Source of the DNA: Fodinibius sp051746985
GTDB taxonomy: Bacteria > Bacteroidota > Rhodothermia > Balneolales > Balneolaceae
Reading direction: 5' to 3'
NCBI GenBank assembly: GCA_051746985.1
Contig: JBNJFP010000045.1
Coordinates: 1-21,211, forward strand
DNA: 21,211 nt
The position numbers and the translations under genes are program-made. The notes under the pieces are model-generated. The model saw only the letters and a program-made list of their open reading frames with translations, searched no databases and was not told the origin of the DNA. This document shows positions 14,893-21,211 of the stretch, piece after piece. Position 1 is the first letter of the stretch. Every line of letters begins with the position of its first letter.

Positions 14893-15513
14893 ATGAGTAA
14901 CACTGATCAAAAAAAGAACAATGGCTGGAAACGCAGCCTTATCGAATGGGGCGTCATTCTTGCCACCGGTGCCATCCTTTATGCAACCGGATTACATACC
15001 GAGGTGCTCGGCAGCCTGCAGCGTGCGATGCTGTGGACGGGCCTTTTTAACGCTGATACATCCGAAATTGCCACCACTGACGGCCCCATGCTCGACGAGC
15101 AGGATTTCCGTTTCGCCATGGAAACACCTGATGGAGAAACGGTATCGCTGAGCGATTTTCGCGGCGATGTGGTCTTTGTAAATGTATGGGCTTCTTGGTG
15201 TCCGCCCTGTGTGGCCGAGATGCCGACCATCGAAACCCTTTACGAGAATGTAAGTGGGGAAGAAAATATCCGATTTATTTTGCTTTCTATGGATGATGAA
15301 CGTGCCAAAGCCACAGACTTCATGGAGGGAAAGGACTTTTCGATGCCTTACTATTTTCCGGCATCCGCTCTGCCCACTGAGTTTCGCAGCGAATACTTGC
15401 CCACTACATATATCATCTCAAAAGAGGGACAGGTAATTTATAAAAAAGAAGGAATTGCCGATTACAGCTCGGCCAATTTTGCCCAGTGGATGCGGGAACT
15501 GGCTGAGAAATGA
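14893..15513 (+). CDS. Membrane-anchored TlpA-like thioredoxin-fold protein
   Basis: A 206-residue protein with a cytoplasmic basic start, one membrane anchor (residues about 16-34, IEWGVILATGAILYATGL), a spacer and a periplasmic thioredoxin-like domain. The active site is C103-P-P-C106 in NVWASWCPPCVAEMP and the cis-proline loop is EYLPTTYII. It differs from the upstream TlpA-like lipoprotein in both anchor type and CxxC dipeptide (PP rather than AP), so the two probably serve different clients of DsbD, 44 bp upstream. It is the last gene of the plus-strand run; a hairpin at 15527-15556 follows. Confidence 0.87.
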   Translation: MSNTDQKKNNGWKRSLIEWGVILATGAILYATGLHTEVLGSLQRAMLWTGLFNADTSEIATTDGPMLDEQDFRFAMETPDGETVSLSDFRGDVVFVNVWASWCPPCVAEMPTIETLYENVSGEENIRFILLSMDDERAKATDFMEGKDFSMPYYFPASALPTEFRSEYLPTTYIISKEGQVIYKKEGIADYSSANFAQWMRELAEK

Positions 15514-15526
15514 TCATATAAGACAA

Positions 15527-15556
15527 GAAGGAATCCACTTAAAAGTGGACTCCTTC
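15527..15556. terminator. Bidirectional terminator hairpin between convergent genes
   Basis: GAAGGAATCCACTT (15527-15540) pairs with 15543-15556 with one A-C mismatch; the effective loop is 4-6 bases of T and A. It lies 13 bases after the TlpA-like stop and 12 bases before the end of the methyltransferase gene on the other strand. T tracts are poor on both sides. Confidence 0.55.
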
Positions 15557-15568
15557 ATTCTCGATTGC

Positions 15569-16027
15569 CTATAGCCATCGTCGCACTTCAGATTTGTACT
15601 TGCGAAACTCCTCTCCGAACTTTTCTTGCATCATCTTCTCTTCGGGAATAATCTGGTAACGATTCATATATCCCACAAAAAGTGGAGTTAGTGCCACAGC
15701 AAGCACATTGCCCAAGTAAAAACCGTACCCCAGTAATATTGCCAACAATCCCACGTACATCGGGTTGCGCGAAATGCTGTAAATACCATCCGTAACCAAG
15801 CTGCTTGCTTTTCTGGGTTTATGGGGATCAATCGAGGTTGACTTCTTGTAAAATGCCACCAAACCCATCAGACCGAAAACGCCTCCTAATCCCAAAAAAA
15901 TAAAGCTAAGCCATATTGATGGGCCAAACTCTGCCCAGCCAAAATCAAGGTATTGATCAGTCCACCACATGGCAGCTGCAATGATTAACGTAACAATAGC
16001 TGGGGGATTTTTTAGCTGGAGATTCAT
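15569..16027 (-). CDS. Isoprenylcysteine carboxyl methyltransferase/PEMT-like integral membrane protein
   Basis: A 152-residue protein with four predicted membrane segments. The C-terminal half has the family signature: GIYSISRNPMYVG (residues 81-93) for SAM contact, then PEEKMMQEKFGEEFRKYK (128-145) with E129/E130, and the closing VRRWL. Proteins of this fold (ICMT, NnrU, PEMT) methylate small or lipid substrates at the membrane; bacterial members rarely have known substrates. It is divergent from the soluble methyltransferase at 16142 and convergent with the TlpA-like gene. It may not belong functionally to the sulfur operon beside it. Confidence 0.85.
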   Translation of the reverse strand: MNLQLKNPPAIVTLIIAAAMWWTDQYLDFGWAEFGPSIWLSFIFLGLGGVFGLMGLVAFYKKSTSIDPHKPRKASSLVTDGIYSISRNPMYVGLLAILLGYGFYLGNVLAVALTPLFVGYMNRYQIIPEEKMMQEKFGEEFRKYKSEVRRWL

Positions 16028-16059
16028 GCCATTTGGAATGAATAATATTTTTTGTTCGG

Positions 16060-16076
16060 TTTGTTAATCTAACAAA
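16060..16076. promoter_or_regulatory. Possible operator dyad in divergent methyltransferase promoter region
   Basis: TTTGTTA, spacer ATC, TAACAAA: a 7-bp dyad lying 33 bp upstream of the membrane methyltransferase start and 66 bp upstream of the soluble one. Its place between two divergent starts suits a shared regulator site, but no regulator is encoded nearby and the dyad is short. Confidence 0.3.
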
Positions 16077-16141
16077 AAGAATGATTATTACACCACTGAT
16101 GTTCGTTTATCCAAGAAACTTCTAATCAAAAAAATATAACC

Positions 16142-16762
16142 ATGCGCACTGCACAAGAGGCAAAACAGTTTTGGGATGACCGCTTTTCAAGCGGCAACTA
16201 TATCTACGGAACCGAACCCAACACCTATTTTAAAGAACAGCTTGATCAACTGGAACCGGGTCGGTTATTACTGCCGGCTGAAGGTGAGGGGCGCAATGCC
16301 ATTTATGCAGCCCGGGAAGGCTGGCGGGTTGATGCTTTTGACATCAGTGAAAAAGGACGTCATAAAGCGCAGGAGTTGGCTAAGCGCAATCACGTGACGA
16401 TCAATTATTATTTAAGTACGTACGGTGATTTTAAGATCAAAGAAAACACCTATGATGCCATTGGTCTTATCTATGCTCACCTTCACAATGAGAAAAGACG
16501 TACGATTCACCAAAAGCTTATAAATGGATTAAAACCGGACGGATATTTGATTTTAGAAGCTTTTTCAAAAGAGCAGTTGGGCAACGATTCGGGTGGGCCT
16601 CAAGATCTGGACATGCTTTACGATCTTGATGATCTGCAAAAAGATTTTGCGGCATTAAATATGCTACAAGCTGATTCCATTGAAGTCGAGCTCAAAGAAG
16701 GGATGCATCACGAAGGGACTGCCAACGTCATTCGTTTGCTGGCAAAAAAGCCTGAGGGGTAA
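16142..16762 (+). CDS. Class I SAM-dependent methyltransferase (TehB/thiopurine-methyltransferase-like)
   Basis: A 206-residue cytoplasmic methyltransferase. It begins with FWDDRFSSGNYIYGTEPNTYF (residues 10-30), the opening seen in tellurite-resistance and thiopurine-type methyltransferases. SAM motif I reads LLLPAEGEGRNAIYAA (42-57), with D67 in VDAFDIS ending the next strand as the ribose-binding acid. YDAIGLIYAHLH (104-115) fits motif II, and LKPDGYLILEAF the following strand. Such enzymes methylate small S-, Se- or Te-containing molecules or unrelated targets; the substrate is open. Given the persulfide genes beside it, detoxification of a sulfur or chalcogen compound is an attractive inference. 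It ends 77 bp from the convergent rhodanese gene. Confidence 0.85.
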   Translation: MRTAQEAKQFWDDRFSSGNYIYGTEPNTYFKEQLDQLEPGRLLLPAEGEGRNAIYAAREGWRVDAFDISEKGRHKAQELAKRNHVTINYYLSTYGDFKIKENTYDAIGLIYAHLHNEKRRTIHQKLINGLKPDGYLILEAFSKEQLGNDSGGPQDLDMLYDLDDLQKDFAALNMLQADSIEVELKEGMHHEGTANVIRLLAKKPEG

Positions 16763-16789
16763 CCAAAGTTCGATAAGAAAAAAGGAATA

Positions 16790-16824
16790 AATCTCGTGAC
16801 TACACAGAGTACAGTCACGAGATT
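16790..16824. terminator. Bidirectional terminator hairpin
   Basis: A perfect 12-bp stem, AATCTCGTGACT (16790-16801) with 16813-16824, loop of 11, between the convergent methyltransferase and rhodanese genes. On the minus strand the sequence TATTCCTTTTTTC follows, so it best serves the rhodanese operon. Confidence 0.6.
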
Positions 16825-16839
16825 GTAACATGGGACTAT

Positions 16840-17259
16840 CTATTTTTTACCCTCTATTCCGGCCGCTACGAGATCCTGAAAACCGCCAATATTATAGACG
16901 TTTTCAAAACCATTTTGGATCATCAGCTGGGCTGCCTGTCCACTCCGGTTGCCGGTGCGGCAGTAGAGGTAATAAGTTTCATCTTTATCTAAGGATTCGA
17001 GCTGAGATTCAAAATCTCCATTGGTTAGATTATAGTGATGATCTACTTCGGCAAGATGACCTTCGTCGTATTCCTCCTGAGTGCGGACGTCAATAACAAT
17101 TCCGGGTTCTTGCTCTTTTTGCTGCTGAAATTCCGTTGCGCTTATATCCATTACTTTTTCTTTTTCCTCGTTGTTATTTGATGTAAATACGGTATATAAA
17201 ATTCCAATGAGAATTATTACTCCTATAATTATGACTATATCTTTCATAAGACTTGTCAA
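16840..17259 (-). CDS. Membrane-anchored single-domain rhodanese
   Basis: A rhodanese-domain sulfurtransferase of up to 139 residues. A hydrophobic anchor (about 7-24) is followed by an acidic linker and the domain, with VIDVRTQEEYDEGHL (residues 55-69) and the active-site loop C100-R-T-G-N-R. The six-residue loop is the sulfur-handling type. The domain is probably periplasmic, though topology is not proven. The start could be TTG at 17259, which overlaps the stop of the MFS gene, or ATG at 17247 (codon 5); the ATG seems more likely and leaves the anchor intact. It is the last gene of the SulP-MFS-rhodanese operon, and it would move sulfane sulfur between thiols, matching the CstB-like enzyme encoded upstream. 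Confidence 0.88.
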   Translation of the reverse strand: MTSLMKDIVIIIGVIILIGILYTVFTSNNNEEKEKVMDISATEFQQQKEQEPGIVIDVRTQEEYDEGHLAEVDHHYNLTNGDFESQLESLDKDETYYLYCRTGNRSGQAAQLMIQNGFENVYNIGGFQDLVAAGIEGKK

Positions 17260-18497
17260 TTTTTGAATGAAAACTGTTTGAAATTTTGAATGGGGCTATT
17301 GAGCTTGTCCATCCCCAAAAACACATACAGTGTAGATAATAATGTCACCACTCCTGTAAACAAAATTGCGGCAGATAAATTCAAATAATCGGCAATTATT
17401 CCGGCCAACAGGGCGCCCACGGCATAACCTAAATCACGCCACAAGCGAAAAGCGCCTACGCTTTCGGCCCGCTCTTGAGGATGCACTAAATCTGCCACCG
17501 AGGCCAGAAAAGTAGGATATACCATCGCCGTTCCCAATCCTAAAAAAGCAGCAGCCGTTGCAAAAGCGTAAAAGTGATTAAGCAACGGAAAAACTAACAG
17601 GCTGACTGACTGCAAAAGCATGCCGGCTACAATCATCTGCTTACGGCCGGTGTAATCGGATAGTTTGCCTGTGGCAATCTGAAAGATCCCCCAAAAAGCA
17701 GGATAAATTCCCGTTACAATTCCCACTTGATATAAATCCAATCCTGTCGCTGTTAAAAACAATGGAAAAGCTCCCCACGCCAAACCATCTGTTAAGTTGG
17801 TAGTCAATCCGGCTTGGGTAACGGCAAAAAGATTGGAATCTTTCCAGGATGTTTTCCAGAAAATATTTTCACCACTTTTTTTCTGATCCGTATCACTTGC
17901 TTCCATGCGAACCCATGGAGCCGTATCTTTTACCAGCAACACAGATAGCAGTAATCCAATAGCTGCCATGGCAATTCCAATGTAAAAGGGATAAGGACGC
18001 AAACCATATTCGCTGGCAACCCACCCGGTCAGGAAGGCCACCACGGCAACAGCTACATAACCGGCAAATTCGTTGAGTCCCATCGCCAGACCGCGATCTT
18101 TTTCACCCGCTATATCGATTTTCATTATTACAGTGGTTGACCACGCCAACCCTTGGTTTATCCCAAGTAGAATATTGGCGTACACAATGGCATTCCAGCT
18201 GTCGGCCATCATCAGGATAAAGGGAACTGGCAGCCCAAAAAGCCATCCGAGTACCAGCATTTTCTTCCGACCGTACTGCTGGGCAAAACGTCCGGCAAAA
18301 TAATTAGCCAGTGCTTTGGTGATGCCGAAGACAATAATAAAAGAGAAAATAGCCGATCGTGCCGCGATGCCGAATTCGGTTTCAGCGATATCGGGCAGGA
18401 TGGTTCGCTCCAGTCCCACCATACCACCAACGAAGGCGTTGACGATAACCAGCAGGGTAAATTGTTTCCAGTTGGCTTTAAGTCCGAGTGCAGTCAT
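17256..18497 (-). CDS. Major facilitator superfamily transporter
   Basis: A 413-residue transporter with about twelve membrane segments. The MFS motif A is visible in the first half (GRFAQQYGRKKML, residues 69-81) and again in the second (GKLSDYTGRKQMI), as expected for the duplicated fold. R30 in GLERTILP and the conserved NEFAGY region in segment 5 suit antiporter-type MFS proteins. The substrate cannot be told from sequence. ATG at 18497 is 5 bp after the SulP stop, and the 3' end overlaps the rhodanese frame, so all three are one operon; export or uptake of a sulfur compound is inferred from that context only. Confidence 0.88.
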   Translation of the reverse strand: MTALGLKANWKQFTLLVIVNAFVGGMVGLERTILPDIAETEFGIAARSAIFSFIIVFGITKALANYFAGRFAQQYGRKKMLVLGWLFGLPVPFILMMADSWNAIVYANILLGINQGLAWSTTVIMKIDIAGEKDRGLAMGLNEFAGYVAVAVVAFLTGWVASEYGLRPYPFYIGIAMAAIGLLLSVLLVKDTAPWVRMEASDTDQKKSGENIFWKTSWKDSNLFAVTQAGLTTNLTDGLAWGAFPLFLTATGLDLYQVGIVTGIYPAFWGIFQIATGKLSDYTGRKQMIVAGMLLQSVSLLVFPLLNHFYAFATAAAFLGLGTAMVYPTFLASVADLVHPQERAESVGAFRLWRDLGYAVGALLAGIIADYLNLSAAILFTGVVTLLSTLYVFLGMDKLNSPIQNFKQFSFKN

Positions 18498-18502
18498 TAC
18501 TG

Positions 18503-20242
18503 CTAATTATTAGTTTGCAAAGGTGAATATTGGGTTGACTCGGATTTAGCAACCTGTTTCTCTTGCTTAAAATGCTCGACGGCCCCCGCCACATCGAAAA
18601 AGAAGTTATTTTCTCCCATTGCCTCCACAATTTGATTGACTTTCAGCTTGTCACGAACCGGACCAATGGCTCCAGCGATGTAAAACTCTATTTTACGCAC
18701 TCGCAGGTCTTTGATAAGTTCTTTTAACGCATGAATGCCCGTTGAATCGATGTAATGCAGAGCGGATGCATCCAGGATAACCAAATCGAGGTTTTCCCCC
18801 TTGTCGGCAATACGCTCTTCCAGATCCTCTCGGAAAAATTCTACGTTGGCAAAATAAAGTTGGGCATCAAAACGATAAATCAGGATATCATCATACACCG
18901 TAGCACTTTTGTACCGGTTGGTATTACGATAATTGCGGCTTTCTCCCAGCTGCCCCAGCTCCGTACTGTGCGGTTTGGTAGAACTATAAATTACTGCCAC
19001 CAGTGAAATAACTACGCCGACCAGAATCCCCTCTTCGATACCCAGTGCTAAGGTTGCTACAAAAGTGACGGCCAGCATCAATAAGTCCATACGATCGGTT
19101 TTCCAGAGGTATTTCATCTCGTGCGTGTCAAAAAGTCCGGCCACGGCCACGATAATAATAGATGCCAGCACGGCCATCGGCAGGTAGTAAAACAAGGGTG
19201 TCAACAGCAATACAGTTAGTGCAATAATTACTGCACTGATGATGGATGCCATACCCGAACGCGCTCCGGCCTGATCGTTTACGGCCGTTCGTGAAAATCC
19301 ACCAGTTGTGGGATACGACTGAAAGAATGCCCCACCGATATTGGCAAGTCCCAGACCGACTAATTCTTGGTTGGGATCTACTTTATAACCGTGTTTGTTG
19401 GCGATAGCCTTGGCAACAGCAATGGATTCCATATATCCTACTAATGATATTACGAGAATAGTTGGTAATAGCTGTTGAAAATCACCCAGACTAAAGGATA
19501 AAATTTCAAGTGAGGGCAGCCCTTGTGGAATTTCACCTACTATTGCTACGCCTTTTTGATCAAGTCCAAATCCATACGTCACCAATGTTCCTAATGCAAC
19601 TACCACTAATGCGGATGGGAAGGTCGGTTTCCATTTTCGTATGGCAATGATTAGTGCTATGGAGCCGATACCAATGGCTGCGGTAAACGGATCAATATTG
19701 GCGGCTTTTTCAAATACGCTTAATAAAATCTCGTGCACATAGTTCGTACGCGGCAAATCGATACCCAGCAAATTTTTAAACTGACTGGCACCAATAATAA
19801 GTGCAGCGGCGGAAGTAAATCCGCTTAACACCGGATGCGACAGAAAGTTAACCAGGAAACCCATCCGAAATACACCCATCAGCAGCTGGAATACACCAAC
19901 CCCCATAGCCGTCATGATGGCCAACTGTATAAACCGGTCGCTGCCTACTTCGGCTACCTCTCCAACTCCAGCTACAACCAGCAGCGAAACCATGGCTACC
20001 GGCCCAACGGCAAGCTGTCGTGAAGTCCCAAATACAGCGTAAATAATCAACGGTACGATCGAGGCGTACAACCCATAAATAGGTGGCAATCCCGCCAGCA
20101 CAGCATAAGCCATACCCTGCGGAATAAGCATAATGCCTACCGTAATACCTGCATTTAAATCGCCCTTTAAATGGCTGGAAGAATAGTTCTTTATCCAGCT
20201 CAGAAAGGGAATAAACTGTGTTATTTTCGATGAATTATTCAT
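18503..20242 (-). CDS. SulP-family anion transporter with STAS domain
   Basis: A 579-residue transporter of the SLC26/SulP family. The N-terminal half carries the SulP signature LIPQGMAYAVLAGLPPIYGL in the first segments, followed by about ten more membrane helices to residue about 425. A cytoplasmic STAS domain (about 445-560) follows, with the conserved D499-S500-T-G in YIDSTGIHAL; the serine is the phosphorylation-type position of STAS proteins. Family members carry sulfate, bicarbonate or other anions. Neighbouring persulfide dioxygenase and rhodanese genes make sulfate, sulfite or thiosulfate plausible. It is the first gene of the SulP-MFS-rhodanese operon, separated from the CstB-like gene by 114 bp that include a strong terminator. 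Confidence 0.92.
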   Translation of the reverse strand: MNNSSKITQFIPFLSWIKNYSSSHLKGDLNAGITVGIMLIPQGMAYAVLAGLPPIYGLYASIVPLIIYAVFGTSRQLAVGPVAMVSLLVVAGVGEVAEVGSDRFIQLAIMTAMGVGVFQLLMGVFRMGFLVNFLSHPVLSGFTSAAALIIGASQFKNLLGIDLPRTNYVHEILLSVFEKAANIDPFTAAIGIGSIALIIAIRKWKPTFPSALVVVALGTLVTYGFGLDQKGVAIVGEIPQGLPSLEILSFSLGDFQQLLPTILVISLVGYMESIAVAKAIANKHGYKVDPNQELVGLGLANIGGAFFQSYPTTGGFSRTAVNDQAGARSGMASIISAVIIALTVLLLTPLFYYLPMAVLASIIIVAVAGLFDTHEMKYLWKTDRMDLLMLAVTFVATLALGIEEGILVGVVISLVAVIYSSTKPHSTELGQLGESRNYRNTNRYKSATVYDDILIYRFDAQLYFANVEFFREDLEERIADKGENLDLVILDASALHYIDSTGIHALKELIKDLRVRKIEFYIAGAIGPVRDKLKVNQIVEAMGENNFFFDVAGAVEHFKQEKQVAKSESTQYSPLQTNN

Positions 20243-20317
20243 TGTTTTACAATCTTTTCATACGCGGAAAGCTGCTCAGAGACATAAACTCCCGCTATTC
20301 AAATAAAATGATAGTAA

Positions 20318-20349
20318 ATCCGTCGGATGGCCTTTGCCATCCGACGGAT
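20318..20349 (-). terminator. Strong terminator of the CstB-like gene
   Basis: A perfect 14-bp stem, ATCCGTCGGATGGC (20318-20331) with 20336-20349, and a 4-base loop. On the minus strand it starts 7 bases after the stop codon and is followed by TTACTATCATTTTATTT. It isolates the CstB-like transcript from the SulP operon. Confidence 0.75.
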
Positions 20350-20356
20350 GAGATCG

Positions 20357-21211
20357 TTATACCACTGCAGCTTTAGGCTTATAATTTTCGAATTCGTCAT
20401 CAATCATGACGACGTTACGATCATTTTTAGCCAGATAAGCTGCTGATACCGAGGAACGTCCGCCTGACTGGCAATGAACCAGCAGCGTTTTGTCACTTGG
20501 TATGTTATCCAGATTTTCCATCAGTCGAGTGTGGGCAAAATTCAGCGCACCATCAACGTGACCTTCTTCGTACTCTGATGCTTTTCGTACATCCACAACT
20601 TCGTACTGGGGATCATCTTTCTTTTGAGCTACCATATCAAAAGTAGCCCGCTCGATTTTGTTGAGCTCTCCACCTTGTTCGGCATACATCTTTAAATCTG
20701 AAGGCGTAACAAATCCGGCGATGTTATCAAGTCCAATACGAATCAGATCAATAACTGCTTCGCGGACGTTATGCTCTTCAACCACCAAGTAAATGGTTTC
20801 TTCTTCGGTGATGAAGGAGCCTGCCACAGTATTGAACTGCTTATTCAGAGTTGAAAGCAGCGATCCGGGTAGATGTCCATCAGCAAAGGCATCACGCTCT
20901 CGCGTATCAACAAGTGTACCGTTACGTTCAGCCACTATATTTTTAAGTTGACCAACGGTAAGTCGATCAGGCTGTGGAATACCCTTCAGCACCTTCGGCC
21001 CAATTTTATTATCACGCTTCATGCGTGCAAAGTACATCGGCGGCTCGGGCTGACCTTCGAGAATGAAATCCACGAAGTTATCTTCAGATGTAGCCGACTT
21101 CAGTGAATTGTTGTAACGCAATTCATAGCCAACCGTACTTTCCGGAATCGCACCCAATGCTTTTCCGCAGGCACTGCCAGCACCGTGTCCCGGCCATACT
21201 TGCAGATACTC
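20357..21211 (-). CDS. CstB-like persulfide dioxygenase-rhodanese fusion, C-terminal 284 residues (5' end outside window)
   Basis: The frame is open to the right edge, so the true start lies outside. The first visible residues, EYLQVWPGHGAGSACGKA, are the end of an ETHE1-like metallo-beta-lactamase domain, with a metal-ligand His in PGHG. Next comes a rhodanese-like domain (about visible residues 84-178; LVDTRERDAFADGHLPGS) whose loop region YLVVEEHNVREA has no cysteine, so it is a pseudo-rhodanese. The last domain (about 182-282; VVDVRKASEYEEGHVDGA) has an intact active-site loop, C247 in VHCQSGGRSS. This order, dioxygenase, inactive rhodanese, active rhodanese, is that of CstB of Staphylococcus aureus, which oxidises low-molecular-weight persulfides and yields thiosulfate. 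It should act in the cytoplasm in sulfide detoxification. A start at the internal TTG (21157) would cut off the metal-ligand segment and is rejected. Confidence 0.88.
   Translation of the reverse strand, partial: EYLQVWPGHGAGSACGKALGAIPESTVGYELRYNNSLKSATSEDNFVDFILEGQPEPPMYFARMKRDNKIGPKVLKGIPQPDRLTVGQLKNIVAERNGTLVDTRERDAFADGHLPGSLLSTLNKQFNTVAGSFITEEETIYLVVEEHNVREAVIDLIRIGLDNIAGFVTPSDLKMYAEQGGELNKIERATFDMVAQKKDDPQYEVVDVRKASEYEEGHVDGALNFAHTRLMENLDNIPSDKTLLVHCQSGGRSSVSAAYLAKNDRNVVMIDDEFENYKPKAAVV

Noticed and set aside
20357..21157. Reading the rightmost gene as a complete 266-residue rhodanese starting at TTG 21157
   Set aside because: The frame continues to the window edge and the 18 extra codons match the end of an ETHE1-like domain, so the gene is a truncated fusion.
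1..21211. CRISPR arrays, tRNA or rRNA genes, insertion sequences, phage genes
   Set aside because: I looked for regular direct repeats, cloverleaf-like segments and transposase or integrase motifs and saw none.

Overview
The window looks like chromosomal DNA of a Gram-negative, moderately GC-balanced bacterium of the Bacteroidota/Rhodothermota/Balneolota group; a Balneolaceae-type organism is my best guess. The basis is a TamA/TamB outer-membrane assembly pair, many exported lipoproteins with short lipoboxes, few strong Shine-Dalgarno sequences, several TTG/GTG starts, a PafA-type phosphatase and a CstB-type persulfide dioxygenase. The taxon is inference: there is no rRNA and no database search was possible.

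Layout. 1-4271 (minus): a TamA-like Omp85 protein followed, with a 1-base overlap, by the first 776 codons of a TamB-like protein that runs off the left edge and starts with GTG. 4438-5703 (plus): a lipoprotein M14 zinc carboxypeptidase. 5704-6088: a noncoding stretch with a REP-like double hairpin and a perfect 28-bp palindrome. 6089-8091 (plus): a tight metal operon of a CDF zinc/cobalt/cadmium exporter, a SCO1-type copper protein and a PCu(A)C copper chaperone. 8092-8408: a noncoding stretch with a fluoride riboswitch, then an inverted copy of the REP-like element, then the ribosome binding site of crcB. 8409-8777: crcB, a fluoride channel. 8894-10540 (minus): a PafA-like alkaline phosphatase.

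10755-11141 (plus) is an unknown exported protein with its own terminator. 11259-15513 (plus) is a compact run, DoxX, exported DsrE-like protein, an unknown 79-residue protein, TlpA-like lipoprotein, DsbD, membrane-anchored TlpA-like protein, which reads as a periplasmic thiol/sulfur redox module. 15569-16027 (minus) and 16142-16762 (plus) are two divergent methyltransferases. 16840-21211 (minus) is a sulfur set: a CstB-like persulfide dioxygenase/rhodanese fusion (5' end outside the window), then after a strong terminator an operon of SulP transporter, MFS transporter and membrane-anchored rhodanese.

How it fits together. Three stress/homeostasis themes recur: metal handling (CDF, SCO1, PCuAC), fluoride resistance (riboswitch plus CrcB), and reduced-sulfur/thiol chemistry (DoxX-DsrE-DsbD-TlpA and CstB-SulP-rhodanese). 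The most notable observation is the fluoride switch: the conserved 3' strand of its pseudoknot is complementary over 13 contiguous positions to the crcB ribosome binding site about 110 nt downstream, and the intervening loop is filled by the REP-like double hairpin. This gives an explicit, testable translational ON-switch architecture.
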